Assembly: GCF_026242045.1 (NCBI RefSeq)
Contig: NZ_JAPJDO010000032.1
Location: forward strand, 1 to 64,000
Reading direction: 5' to 3'
From: Mycobacterium pinniadriaticum
Lineage (GTDB): Bacteria; Actinomycetota; Actinomycetes; Mycobacteriales; Mycobacteriaceae
Length of the DNA stretch: 64,000 nt
The notes below the pieces were generated by a model, which was not told the origin of the DNA, did no database searches, and saw only the letters and a list, made by a program, of their open reading frames with translations. The position numbers and the translations under genes are program-made. This document shows, in pieces, positions 8,601 to 16,709 of the stretch. Every line of letters starts with the position of its first letter. The stretch's first letter is position 1.

Positions 8601-10077
8601 GGCCGCTCGCGATGCGTTCCTGCCGTTCCAATCCGGTCGCCCCTTCGCCGCGGCATTGACCGGCACCCGGCTGACCATCAAGGGTGCACCCGAGGTGCTG
8701 TCGTCCGCGCTGGCCGACGACTCCCGGCGGCTGGACAAGCTGATCGCGGGCATGGCGGCGGAGGGCTTGCGAGTGCTGGCGGTCGCCGAGCGCGAGCTGA
8801 GCGCCGACCAGGCCGCCGCCGCGGTCGCCGACGCCGCCGTGATGGAAGAACTCTGCCGCTCCGGGCTCACGCCGTGCGGCCTGCTCGGGCTCGCCGACAC
8901 CCCCCGCCCGAACGCGCGCGCACTGCTACAAGAGCTGACCGAACGCGAGATCGGCGTGCGGCTCATCACCGGAGACCATCCCCTGACAGCGACCGTCGCA
9001 GCGAACGAACTGGGTTTGGACGTCACCACCGACCAGGTCATCACCGGCTCGGAATGGGAGGCGTTGTCGGCTGAGGAGCGGACCGACGCGGTGCTGTCCC
9101 ACGTGGTCTTCGCGCGGATGGCACCCGAGCACAAGATCGACGTGGTGCAGACACTGGAGCGGGCGGGTCTGGTCACGGCGATGGTGGGCGACGGCGCCAA
9201 CGATGCGGCGGCGATCCGGGCGGCCAGCGTCGGTATCGGGGTCGCCGCACGTGGCAGCGATCCGGCCCGCACCGCCGCTGACGTGGTGCTGCTGGACGGG
9301 AAGATCGAAGCTCTCGTCGATGCCCTCGATGAGGGCGAGCAGCTGTGGCATCGGGTGCAGTCCGCGGTGTCCATGCTGCTCGGAGGCAACCTGGGCGAAG
9401 TCGCGTTCGCCCTGCTGACCAGTGTGGCGACCGGCCGTTCGGTTCTGAACGCCCGGCAGATGCTGCTGGTCAACATGCTCACCGACGCGCTACCGGCCGC
9501 GGCGCTGGCGGTCAGTCCACACGACGGTACCGAGCAACTGGACCGCGACGAGTCGGCGATGTGGCAGGCGATCTTCATCCGTGGCACGGCCACGACGACC
9601 GGCGCGACGCTGGCCTGGCTGATGGGGCGAATGACGGGAACCCAGCGCCGCGCCGCCACCATCGCGCTGATCGGTCTGGTGTCCACGCAGCTGGCACAAA
9701 CCCTGGCCGACTCCCGTAGCCCGCTGGTCGTCGCGACGGCGGGCGGCTCGTTCGTGGCGCTGGCCGCTCTGATCAGCACCCCAGGTGTGAGTCAGTTGTT
9801 CGGCTGCACTCCGGTGGACCCGCTGGGCTGGGGCCAAGCCTTCCTCGCCACCGCGGCGGCCACCGCCGTCTCGGCGTTGGCACCCGGGGTGCTTGAACGG
9901 CTCGGCTCGGGGTTTTATCGCCTAGTCGTCGACGACGACGATGCCGGCCCGCACGAGGACGGCGTAGATTTCCCGAACCGGCGGCGTCAACAGCCGGACA
10001 CCGGCCAGGACGAGAGCGTCTGGTCCGGTGAAGCGGAGCATATCGGTCACGAGATCCAGGACAGCCCAAGCCCGTGA
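5614..10077 (+). CDS. ctpI: Giant CtpI-type cation-transporting P-type ATPase
   Basis: A 1487-residue membrane ATPase, far longer than a normal P-ATPase (700-900) and in the size class of M. tuberculosis CtpI (Rv0107c). The N-terminal half has a heavy-metal-associated-like fold (about residues 70-135, without a CxxC) and a long poorly characterised region. The C-terminal half is a complete pump: TGES 780-783, PEGLP 894-898 in the membrane, DKTGT with phosphorylated Asp937, and GDGAND 1192-1197. The substrate is unknown. It overlaps the next gene by four bases. It sits between lat and the lrp gene, which I recall as neighbours in M. tuberculosis. Confidence 0.9.
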   Translation: MLLTAPLRAGMAVAGLAGSAALLGGDTAVRTGARALNAIPGVGQVSRSVVNMAVEAIGGPPARRSSRHGTRRWIEVRGLSGPDADAIATEVLAALREVPGVTDAVINASVSRVVVTIGPDGVSESLRAVVAEAERRARTEPQGARHRPITLPGDDEVLVARTFGAAAATVGLGLSLTGQLLRMPGLPDLVSVVPTVADHIPVVRRQLERRLGHDGTDLLFSVTNSLVATLTVSPTSAAAEAAARAMLAAEAWNSRLAWRRHEPLLADSIPTGGAPRRGTTEFAEGDAEDYANRAGWIGVVAAAAIGAVTRNPAISGAAALVAAPKPTRATREAFGCAMTRGLINHHDALVIRPRALRALDRVDVIAIDPRTLYTDDLMIGRVRGVENSHRERAWEAAQVALREGKLTPGWHPLAKIKGAGRAGEALVSPVRKPLASALVSEARKTGARVVSVDDDGLRSLAQGFDKLYPMGDSLDDALAGLVAELGADGCTVALLTTSAMAAQHEADITVGVAHGSVPPWGADVFVPDLPAVWRVLRAIPVARSTAAKGVRLSMSSSAIGALMLIPGVPGYGPESVNLGVLGGLWAGFNSGSKLFADPLPVPEPGHDWHALSTAEVQRLLPRPPAMSDQPHSEPSPLLLPIRALNQARSSTWTLLREFAGEMRSNLADPITPILATGAVASALLGSPLDAVLVGGVLLANAALSSEQQLHAERVLRRLMSVQDPLARRRVGELAGHHSEHIAAASLRPGDVIEVRAGEVVPADARLLEAGDLEVDESTLTGESLPVPKQTLPTPGAPLAERACMIYDGTTVVAGTALAVVTAVGPMTEMRRALAMAPTKSREIGLQRQLSRITNRALPWSLAGGAAVGLFSVLRGTPLRESVASAVALTVAAVPEGLPLVATLAQLAAARRLTNESVLVRNAHSVEALARLDVVCFDKTGTLSENRLRVKAVRPLTGYTEEQVLHAALSTSYSRHKHRVEHATDDAIHEAAGPQELAARDAFLPFQSGRPFAAALTGTRLTIKGAPEVLSSALADDSRRLDKLIAGMAAEGLRVLAVAERELSADQAAAAVADAAVMEELCRSGLTPCGLLGLADTPRPNARALLQELTEREIGVRLITGDHPLTATVAANELGLDVTTDQVITGSEWEALSAEERTDAVLSHVVFARMAPEHKIDVVQTLERAGLVTAMVGDGANDAAAIRAASVGIGVAARGSDPARTAADVVLLDGKIEALVDALDEGEQLWHRVQSAVSMLLGGNLGEVAFALLTSVATGRSVLNARQMLLVNMLTDALPAAALAVSPHDGTEQLDRDESAMWQAIFIRGTATTTGATLAWLMGRMTGTQRRAATIALIGLVSTQLAQTLADSRSPLVVATAGGSFVALAALISTPGVSQLFGCTPVDPLGWGQAFLATAAATAVSALAPGVLERLGSGFYRLVVDDDDAGPHEDGVDFPNRRRQQPDTGQDESVWSGEAEHIGHEIQDSPSP

Positions 10078-10565
10078 CCGAATCGGGACCCGAGAGTGAA
10101 CAGGACACGAACATGTTGTCAATGACGCGGTCGCTGGTGGCGGCTCAGCGCGACGCCTCGCGCCGGGTCGCCGAGGCACGCAAGTTCTCGATCCGGCTAC
10201 CGCTGATCGGCGCGGTTCGGGTTCCCCCGCCTGACCAGCTGGCCTTCTATGCGGTGCTGGGCGGGTTGGCCGCCCTGGAGCTCATCGACTGGCCGCTGGC
10301 GGTGGCGATGGGTATCGGGTCGGCCGTGGTGGCGCGCCACCTGAGCGATCTGGAGAAACGCGAGGCCAGCGTCGAGGCGGCCCTGGCCGCCCCGGCCATG
10401 GCGCCGGCGGCACCGGCCGAACGACCTCCGGCCAAGAAGGCACCCGCCAAGAAAGCCGCCAAGAAGGCGGTGAAGAAGGCGCCAGCCAAGAAGGCGGTGA
10501 AGAAGGCGCCGGCCAAGAAAGCCGCCAAGAAGGCCGTCAAGAAGGCGCCACCCCAGCATCCCTAG
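10074..10565 (+). CDS. Membrane protein with a histone-like Lys/Ala-rich tail
   Basis: A 163-residue protein starting at GTG 10074, coupled to the ATPase gene by a GTGA overlap. Residues 55-88 form one or two membrane segments around YAVLGGLAALELIDWPLAVA. Residues 118-160 are a low-complexity repeat of PAKKA/AKKAVKK units like the tails of HupB and H1-like proteins. Such a tail could bind DNA, RNA, phospholipid or an acidic partner. Coupling suggests it is an accessory subunit of the pump; the function is unknown. The repetitive DNA (about 10430-10552) is prone to length change. Confidence 0.82.
   Translation: MTESGPESEQDTNMLSMTRSLVAAQRDASRRVAEARKFSIRLPLIGAVRVPPPDQLAFYAVLGGLAALELIDWPLAVAMGIGSAVVARHLSDLEKREASVEAALAAPAMAPAAPAERPPAKKAPAKKAAKKAVKKAPAKKAVKKAPAKKAAKKAVKKAPPQHP
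10430..10552 (+). repeat. Degenerate tandem repeat encoding KKA units
   Basis: Imperfect 12-24 base units built on GCCAAGAAG and GTGAAGAAGGCG repeat through the 3' end of the preceding gene. They encode about ten Ala/Val-Lys-Lys units. The copy number probably varies between strains. Confidence 0.7.
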
Positions 10566-10599
10566 GAATTAGATCGGCATTTTCACGATTTGGCCGTAA

Positions 10600-11073
10600 C
10601 TATTCCGGTAGGTAGACTCGATCACTGTAAAATGTGTTTAGAATGATGGTGCTTCGGGTACGCACGTTTGCGGCGGTTCGGATCTGTTGGAGCAGGACTT
10701 CCAGCGCCCGCGGCGACTCGACGCGCACGAACAGGACGTAACTCTCCTCGCCGGCCACCGAATAGCACGCCTCGATTTCGGCGATGTGCTCCAGGCGGGC
10801 GGGGGCATCATCGGGTTGGGAAGGATCGAGAGGGGTGATCGCCACGAACGCCGAAAGCATGTGCCCGAACGTTTCGGGGTCCACCCGGGCGCTGTACCCG
10901 GTGACCACACCGCGCGTCTCGAGACGGCGCACCCTCGATTGCACCGCCGACACCGACAGTCCCGTGGCAGAGGCCAGCTCGGCCAGCGTGGCCCTGCCGT
11001 CGGCGACAAGCTCACGCACCAGGGTGCGATCGACCTCGTCGAGACCGTGCGTCGCCTCTGCACTGTCCGCCAT
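10600..11073 (-). CDS. lrpA: Lrp/AsnC-family regulator
   Basis: A 157-residue Lrp/AsnC regulator: an N-terminal winged helix-turn-helix (LAELASATGLSVSAVQSRVRR, about residues 34-55) and a C-terminal RAM/AsnC ligand domain (about 75-150). Such proteins form octamers and respond to amino acids. It is divergent from hglS-pcd and near lat, as with Rv3291c, so it probably senses lysine or a related amino acid and controls this lysine catabolic cluster. The shared 102-base divergent region holds two copies of a small repeat. Confidence 0.92.
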   Translation of the reverse strand: MADSAEATHGLDEVDRTLVRELVADGRATLAELASATGLSVSAVQSRVRRLETRGVVTGYSARVDPETFGHMLSAFVAITPLDPSQPDDAPARLEHIAEIEACYSVAGEESYVLFVRVESPRALEVLLQQIRTAANVRTRSTIILNTFYSDRVYLPE

Positions 11074-11094
11074 GGCCGCAGACTATCTCAGCTG

Positions 11095-11158
11095 GGCGGA
11101 GGGCAGGAGCGCAGCGACCCCGGAATTGGCAAGGCGGAGGGCAGGAGCGCAGCGACCC
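11095..11158 (+). repeat. Two direct copies of a dispersed small repeat before hglS
   Basis: Two 26-base copies (11095-11120 and 11133-11158; period 38) share the core GCAGGAGCGCAGCGACCC. The same core recurs, with C or A at one position, at 44686-44796 and 59238-59260. The pair fills most of the lrp-hglS intergenic region. Confidence 0.85.
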
Positions 11159-11175
11159 GGGAATCGACGTGCCTC

Positions 11176-12420
11176 GTGAGCGCACCTGACGTCGAGATCT
11201 GGCAGCTGCGGGCACGCTTCGCCGCCGCATTGTCGGCAATGTACGGAGCGGAGGTTCCGGCCTACACCACGTTGGTCGAGGTCAGCGAGGCCGTCAACCG
11301 CGATTTTGTCGCCACCCATCCGGACGCTGGGCGACTGGGCTCCATCGAACGAGTCACCGCTGAACGGCACGGCGCGATCCGCGTCGGCGCACCCGGCGAA
11401 TTGACCGACGTCGCAGATCTTTTCGCGGCATTCGGGATGTATCCGGTGGGCTATTACGACCTCCGCGAGGCGGCATCACCCGTCCCCGTGGTGTCCACGG
11501 CATTCCGGCCGGTGGCTGCATCGGAATTGGCACGCAACCCATTCCGGGTGTTCACCTCGATGCTGGCCACTCGCGACGGTCGCTTCTTCGATGCCGACCT
11601 GCGTCGCCGAGTCGACGAATTCCTCAGCAGGCGCTCCCTGTTCAATTCAGAGCTGATTGCCGACGCCCGCCGGATCGCCAGCGACGGCGGCTGCAGAGCC
11701 GATACCGCAGAGGACTTCGTGGCTCGCGCGGCCGCTGCGTTCGCGCTGTCGCGCGAACCGGTCGACCGGGCCTGGTATGCCGAGCTGACCGCGGTGTCGG
11801 CCGTGGCCGCCGATATCGCCGGCGTGCCCACCACCCACATCAATCACCTGACCCCCCGCGTGCTCGATATCGACGACTTGTACCAGCGGATGAGCAGGCG
11901 TGGGATCACGATGATCGACGCGATCCAGGGACCACCGCGCTGGGACGGTCCCGACGTGTTGTTGCGCCAGACCTCGTTTCGCGCGCTCGCCGAGCCGCGA
12001 CGCTTCCGGGAAGCCGACTCCCTGGTCACCGAGGGAACATTGCGGGTACGGTTCGGCGAGGTGGAGGCCCGCGGTGTCGCCCTGACCCGAAAGGGTCGCG
12101 AACGGTATGACGCCGCAATGGCGAGCGCCGATCCGGCCGCGGTGTGGGGCGACTACTTCCCCCGCTCCGATGACGAGATGGCCACCCAGGGACTGGCCTA
12201 CTATCACCGCGGAGACCCCTCGGCCCCGGTGGTCTACGAGGATTTCCTGCCGACGTCGGCGGCGGGGATCTTCCGGTCCAACCTCGACACCGACACCGAA
12301 GCCGCCGCCGTGCCGGACGAATCCGGCTACGACATCGACTGGATGGCCGGCACGATCGGCCGTCACATTCACGACCCCTACGACCTCTATGACGCGACCG
12401 CCCAGGAGGCCCCCGCATGA
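11176..12420 (+). CDS. hglS: 2-oxoadipate dioxygenase/decarboxylase (HglS/YdcJ, DUF1338)
   Basis: A 414-residue DUF1338 protein. The family converts 2-oxoadipate to D-2-hydroxyglutarate and CO2 with a mononuclear metal, linking lysine breakdown to the TCA cycle. Likely metal ligands are His65 in AERHGAIRVG, His221 or His224 in THINHLTPRVLDID, and a Glu near residue 295 (RFGEVEARG). GTG 11176 gives the expected family length; upstream in-frame sequence is antisense to the lrp gene. It overlaps pcd by four bases (ATGA), so the two are coupled. With lat and pcd this encodes most of the 2-aminoadipate route. It is the Rv3292 position. Confidence 0.88.
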   Translation: MSAPDVEIWQLRARFAAALSAMYGAEVPAYTTLVEVSEAVNRDFVATHPDAGRLGSIERVTAERHGAIRVGAPGELTDVADLFAAFGMYPVGYYDLREAASPVPVVSTAFRPVAASELARNPFRVFTSMLATRDGRFFDADLRRRVDEFLSRRSLFNSELIADARRIASDGGCRADTAEDFVARAAAAFALSREPVDRAWYAELTAVSAVAADIAGVPTTHINHLTPRVLDIDDLYQRMSRRGITMIDAIQGPPRWDGPDVLLRQTSFRALAEPRRFREADSLVTEGTLRVRFGEVEARGVALTRKGRERYDAAMASADPAAVWGDYFPRSDDEMATQGLAYYHRGDPSAPVVYEDFLPTSAAGIFRSNLDTDTEAAAVPDESGYDIDWMAGTIGRHIHDPYDLYDATAQEAPA

Positions 12421-13967
12421 GCACCGCTATCACAACCACCTCGCTGCCCACCGCCGTGGAGCTGCGCGCCAAAGTGCGCGCCTCATTCGACGCCGTCGGC
12501 GCCCGCGTCGAACTGGCCCAGCCCGGTGTGCACGGTCTGCAGGCGAGCACCCCGGTGACCGGTGACATCTTGTTCACCGTCGCCGAAACCACACCCGAGG
12601 AGGCTCACGCCGCGATCGCCAAAGCGGCGCAAGCCTTTTCGACGTGGCGCGCGACGCCCGCCCCGGTGCGGGGTCAACTGGTCGCGCGACTGGGAGAATT
12701 GCTGCGCGAGCACAAGGCGGAGTTGGCCACCCTGGTGAGCATCGAAGCGGGCAAGATCACGTCCGAGGCTCTCGGCGAGGTCCAGGAGATGATCGACATC
12801 TGCGAGTTCGCCGTCGGACTCTCCCGCCAGCTGTACGGCCGCACCATCGCCTCCGAACGTCCCGGGCACCGGCTCATGGAGACCTGGCATCCACTCGGCG
12901 TGGTCGGGGTGGTGACCGCATTCAACTTCCCGGTGGCGGTTTGGGCCTGGAACACCGCGGTGGCGCTGGTGTGCGGGGACACGGTGGTGTGGAAGCCCTC
13001 CGAACTCACCCCGCTCACCGCGATCGCCTGCCAGGCACTGATCGAGCGAGCCGCCGCCGACGTGGCCGCGCCGGGCGACGTGAGCCAGTTGCTGCTCGGC
13101 GGCCGCGAGATCGGTGAGGCGCTGGTCGACGACCCCCGGGTGGCGCTGGTCTCGGCGACCGGTTCGGTGCGGATGGGCCGGCAGGTCGGTCCGCGTGTCG
13201 CCGAGCGTTTCGGCCGGGTGCTGCTGGAACTCGGCGGCAACAACGCCGCAGTCGTAACGCCCTCCGCCGATCTGGATTTGGCGGTACGGGCGATCGTCTT
13301 CTCCGCTGCTGGCACCGCGGGTCAGCGCTGCACCACACTGCGGCGGCTGATTGTGCATTCGTCGGTGGCGGACACCCTCGTCGACCGGATCACCGCCGCC
13401 TACCGCACGCTGCCGATCGGCGATCCCGCGGCCGACGGTACCCTCGTCGGCCCACTCATCCACGAGACCGCCTACCGCGACATGGTCGGCGCCCTGGAAC
13501 AGGCTCGCGCCGACGGCGGCGACGTCATCGGCGGCCGACGTCACCATGTCGGCGAGGCAAGCGAGGCGTTTTACGTCGAGCCTGCGGTGGTGCGGATGCC
13601 CGCGCAGACCGATATCGTGCACCACGAGACGTTCGCGCCGATCCTCTACGTGCTGACCTACGAGACCCTGGACGAGGCGATTGCGCTGAACAATGCTGTG
13701 CCGCAGGGCCTCTCGTCGGCCATCTTCACCACAGACGTCCGGGAGGCCGAGCGTTTCCTGGCCGCCGACGGCTCGGACTGCGGTATCGCCAACGTGAACA
13801 TCGGCACGTCGGGCGCGGAGATCGGCGGGGCGTTCGGCGGCGAGAAGCAGACCGGCGGTGGCCGAGAGTCCGGCTCCGATTCCTGGAAGGCCTACATGCG
13901 CCGAGCCACCAACACCGTCAACTACTCCTCGGAACTACCGCTGGCCCAGGGCGTGCATTTCGGCTAG
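12417..13967 (+). CDS. pcd: Piperideine-6-carboxylate / aminoadipate-semialdehyde dehydrogenase
   Basis: A 516-residue aldehyde dehydrogenase of the ALDH7-like group that oxidises 2-aminoadipate semialdehyde, the LAT product, to 2-aminoadipate with NAD+. Visible catalytic residues are Glu271 in LLELGGNNAAV and nucleophile Cys305 in GQRCTTLRRL. It is translated from an ATG overlapping the hglS stop and matches Rv3293 in order and length. Its stop overlaps that of the convergent SnoaL-like gene by four bases. Confidence 0.93.
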   Translation: MSTAITTTSLPTAVELRAKVRASFDAVGARVELAQPGVHGLQASTPVTGDILFTVAETTPEEAHAAIAKAAQAFSTWRATPAPVRGQLVARLGELLREHKAELATLVSIEAGKITSEALGEVQEMIDICEFAVGLSRQLYGRTIASERPGHRLMETWHPLGVVGVVTAFNFPVAVWAWNTAVALVCGDTVVWKPSELTPLTAIACQALIERAAADVAAPGDVSQLLLGGREIGEALVDDPRVALVSATGSVRMGRQVGPRVAERFGRVLLELGGNNAAVVTPSADLDLAVRAIVFSAAGTAGQRCTTLRRLIVHSSVADTLVDRITAAYRTLPIGDPAADGTLVGPLIHETAYRDMVGALEQARADGGDVIGGRRHHVGEASEAFYVEPAVVRMPAQTDIVHHETFAPILYVLTYETLDEAIALNNAVPQGLSSAIFTTDVREAERFLAADGSDCGIANVNIGTSGAEIGGAFGGEKQTGGGRESGSDSWKAYMRRATNTVNYSSELPLAQGVHFG

Positions 13968-14410
13968 CCGCCGAGCAGGCTGAGCAGTTCCCCGCGGCCG
14001 ATCTGGTTGACGAGGGTGGCGGCGTCGAAGTAGATGCGCTCGTTGGTGATCCGGTCACCTTCGAAGGAGAACACCGCGATGACCGGCACCCGGAACGCCT
14101 TGCCCGTCGGCGGCAATCCGTAGAACTCGCCGAGATTGGTTCCCAGCAGGTCGAACTCGACGATCACCGCATCGTCGGTGACGTGAAAGCGGGCGTTCTC
14201 GTGGCGCTGGTCGGGGAACGCGGTGCGGGTCGTCAGGTAGTACGTCATCACTTCGTCGTCGCCGTCGAAGACCTGTTTTGTCGGGACGATCTCGTAGCGC
14301 GGGTGGCCGTTGAAGGTGGCCAGGGTGCGATCGAACTCCTTGGTCACCTCGGTGTCCATGTGTTCTTTGATGACGTCGAGCCGGCGCCGGCGTAGTTCGT
14401 CGGTGATCAT
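13964..14410 (-). CDS. SnoaL-like / NTF2-fold protein
   Basis: A 148-residue protein of the SnoaL-like ester cyclase/NTF2 superfamily, a cone-shaped fold used by small hydrolases, isomerases and cyclases. Typical features are the N-terminal helix pair, FDRTLATFNGHPRYEIVP, and the C-terminal VPVIAVFSFEGDRITNERIYFD strand pair. An AAGGAG site precedes ATG 14410. It lies 11 bases downstream of the TetR gene on the same strand, so the two may form one unit. The substrate is unknown. Confidence 0.78.
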   Translation of the reverse strand: MITDELRRRRLDVIKEHMDTEVTKEFDRTLATFNGHPRYEIVPTKQVFDGDDEVMTYYLTTRTAFPDQRHENARFHVTDDAVIVEFDLLGTNLGEFYGLPPTGKAFRVPVIAVFSFEGDRITNERIYFDAATLVNQIGRGELLSLLGG

Positions 14411-14421
14411 CGTCGACTCCT

Positions 14422-15018
14422 TCAGACTGTGCCGATCCCTCGTTCCACCGTTTCGAGGGCTTGCTCCACCATAGGACCGAGCATCTGCAGGCTGTCGCCG
14501 CAGCGGCTCCAGGCAGCCATCGCGGCGAAGATGGCAGCCGCGATCATGGCCGCGGTGACGGCGGCGCGCGGCTCGTCCTCGGGTTCGCTGAACGTGGTGG
14601 CCTTCAGGTGCCGTTCGATCTCCGCACCCAGCAGCGCCTGGACCCGCTGCATATGAACAGCGATCTGTTGTTCACTGAGCTCGCTGCTGCGCAACCGGGC
14701 CGTCTCGGTGACGATCCGGTGGTCCATCGGGAAGGCGTTCATGGCGGCCCGCACCGATCGGGTGATGGGCTCGCCCCGCGGACGTACTTCCAGCGCACGC
14801 CGGAACCACTCGATGTGATCGTCGTAATCGGCGAAGAGGACTTCCTCTTTGCTCGCGAAGTGGCGGTAGAACGTGCGCTCGGTGACGCCGACATCGCCGG
14901 CGATGTCGGTCACGGTGGTGCCGGAGATACCGTTGTCGGCGAACCGCTTGATGGCCGCCTCGATCAGCGCGCGACGGGTCAACTCACGGCGATCGACCCT
15001 GGTTGCGCCTCTCGGCAT
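14422..15018 (-). CDS. TetR-family regulator of the flavoenzyme/ferredoxin/kinase operon
   Basis: A 198-residue TetR repressor. The N-terminal helix-turn-helix spans about residues 27-58 (TTVTDIAGDVGVTERTFYRH), followed by a ligand-binding all-helical domain. A TATGCT -10 box lies six bases before ATG 15018, so the mRNA is probably leaderless. A perfect inverted repeat, TGACATT-TG-AATGTCA (15033-15048), sits directly upstream of that -10 and between the divergent promoters. This fits repression of itself and of the 15089 operon. The ligand is unknown. Confidence 0.9.
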   Translation of the reverse strand: MPRGATRVDRRELTRRALIEAAIKRFADNGISGTTVTDIAGDVGVTERTFYRHFASKEEVLFADYDDHIEWFRRALEVRPRGEPITRSVRAAMNAFPMDHRIVTETARLRSSELSEQQIAVHMQRVQALLGAEIERHLKATTFSEPEDEPRAAVTAAMIAAAIFAAMAAWSRCGDSLQMLGPMVEQALETVERGIGTV

Positions 15019-15024
15019 TCGAGA

Positions 15025-15081
15025 AGCATACCTGACATTTGAATGTCAGTATTGACATCATTGAGTCGTAAATGACATTGT
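15025..15081. promoter_or_regulatory. Divergent promoter region with TetR operator
   Basis: From left to right: minus-strand -10 TATGCT (15030-15025) for the TetR gene; operator palindrome TGACATT-TG-AATGTCA (15033-15048); plus-strand -35 TTGACA (15052-15057); further TGACAT half-sites at 15053-15058 and 15073-15078; and a weak plus-strand -10 CATTGT (15076-15081), 7 bases before ATG 15089. A repressor bound here would block both directions. Confidence 0.7.
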
Positions 15082-15088
15082 CGAGCTC

Positions 15089-16708
15089 ATGAGTGACTAC
15101 GACGTGATCATCGTCGGCGCAGGACACAACGGACTGACTGCCGCCAATGTGCTTGCACAGCAAGGAAAACGGGTTCTCGTCACCGAGAAGACGAACTTTC
15201 CCGGCGGAATGGCCACCACCCGCGAACTGTTCCCCGGGTACCAGCACAGCATCGGGGCGTGGACGTTCATCGTCTACCGCGACGAGATGGCCAAGGCGCT
15301 CGGGCTGGCCGACTTCGGCTTCGAGCTGACCGACCAGTGGGCGTCGTTCTGCTCTTTCGGCGAGCCCGAAGACGTCCCCTTCATCGCGTTCAACGACCTC
15401 GAACGCACCGCACAGCACCTGATCGAGGACCACGGCACCGAGACCGCGATGGCCGTCGGCGCCCTGTACTCACGCCTGGCCCAGTTCGCGCCCTACATCG
15501 ACGGCTCCCTGCACACCGAGCCGCCCAATATCTACCGCATTCTGGCCGAACAGCCCGACGCGACCACCCGCGAGCAGATGGCGAAGCTATGGTTTGGCAG
15601 TTGCATGGACACACTGCGCGAATTCTTCCCCGACCCGAACACGAACCGCACCATCACCGGATCGATGGCGGCGATGACGATCGACGGAACTCACCTCGGA
15701 CCATTCACTCCGGGTGCGGGACCGTCGATGACCTTCCACTATCTCGCCGGTGGCGTCGCCAACTCATTCCGGATGCCCAAGGGCGGGGTCGGCGCGGTGA
15801 GCCGTGCGTTGGCAAGGCGCGCAGAGCATCTGGGCGCTGAGATCCGCTACAAGGCCATCGTCGAAGAACTCATCGTCGTCGACGGCACCGTCACCGGCAT
15901 TCGCCTCAAGGGTGGTGAGACCGTGTCGGCACCGGTGGTGATGAGCACCGTCGACGCCCGCTCCACCTTCATCGGGCTGGCCGGGGCCGAAGCCAACCTG
16001 CCCGCCGACTTCTGCCGCCGCATCCGCGAAATCGACTACCGCAATGGCTATGTCCAGGCCCATCTCACCCTCGATGGGGAGCCCGAATGGACCGGGCACC
16101 TCGAGAAGTATGTCGCCGAACGCCATGTCGCCTCGACCATGGCCTACATCCCCTCCCCCGAATACGTCTCCGACGCCTGGCAGGAGTATCGCGACGGCAA
16201 ACTGCCGAGCAATCCCGCTGTGTACATGTACGTGCCGAGCCTGGTCGACCCGTCGATGGCCCCCGAGGGCAAGCACACCGCCACCATTTTCATGCACTAT
16301 TTCCCGCACAGCCTGCCTCCGGACGAGCACCGCACGCTCAAGGAGGCCTACGTCGACCGAGGCCTCGAGGTGCTGTCGCGCTTCTCACCCAACCTGCGCG
16401 ACCTCATCACCAACCGCGTGGTATTCACCAACGACTATTTCGCCAAGACGTTCGGCATCACCGGCGGCGACTTCTGCCACGGAATTCTGCACACCGGACA
16501 GGTATTCGACGAACGCCCGGTGACCGGGTGGAACCAGTACGCCACCCCGATCCGCGGCCTGTACATGGCCGGCTCGGGCTGCCACCCTGGACCCGCCGTC
16601 AGCTCCCTGCCCGGCTGGAACGCCGCCAACCTCGTCCTCGAGGTCAGTGACGGGCCCGAAGCCCGGCTGCACACCGACCTCGAGGCGCTCGCCGCCACCG
16701 GAGTCTGA
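15089..16708 (+). CDS. Phytoene-desaturase-like FAD-dependent oxidoreductase
   Basis: A 539-residue flavoprotein with an N-terminal dinucleotide-binding motif (DVIIVGAGHNGLTAANVLAQ, residues 4-23) and the C-terminal FAD motif seen in CrtI-like desaturases and related oxidoreductases (GLYMAGSGCHPGPAVSSLPG). Members oxidise or saturate C-C or C-N bonds of hydrophobic substrates; the substrate here is not predictable. It is first in an operon with a two-cluster ferredoxin gene (1-base gap) and a kinase. The ferredoxin could be its electron partner. Its promoter carries the TetR operator. Confidence 0.85.
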   Translation: MSDYDVIIVGAGHNGLTAANVLAQQGKRVLVTEKTNFPGGMATTRELFPGYQHSIGAWTFIVYRDEMAKALGLADFGFELTDQWASFCSFGEPEDVPFIAFNDLERTAQHLIEDHGTETAMAVGALYSRLAQFAPYIDGSLHTEPPNIYRILAEQPDATTREQMAKLWFGSCMDTLREFFPDPNTNRTITGSMAAMTIDGTHLGPFTPGAGPSMTFHYLAGGVANSFRMPKGGVGAVSRALARRAEHLGAEIRYKAIVEELIVVDGTVTGIRLKGGETVSAPVVMSTVDARSTFIGLAGAEANLPADFCRRIREIDYRNGYVQAHLTLDGEPEWTGHLEKYVAERHVASTMAYIPSPEYVSDAWQEYRDGKLPSNPAVYMYVPSLVDPSMAPEGKHTATIFMHYFPHSLPPDEHRTLKEAYVDRGLEVLSRFSPNLRDLITNRVVFTNDYFAKTFGITGGDFCHGILHTGQVFDERPVTGWNQYATPIRGLYMAGSGCHPGPAVSSLPGWNAANLVLEVSDGPEARLHTDLEALAATGV

Positions 16709-16709
16709 C

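Noticed and set aside
8484..9779. Ser/Ala-rich 431-codon minus-strand frame
   Set aside because: Opposite the catalytic core of the P-type ATPase; a GC-rich shadow.
10687..11175. N-terminal extension of the DUF1338 frame
   Set aside because: These codons are antisense to the lrp gene and cover the small repeats; GTG 11176 gives the family length.
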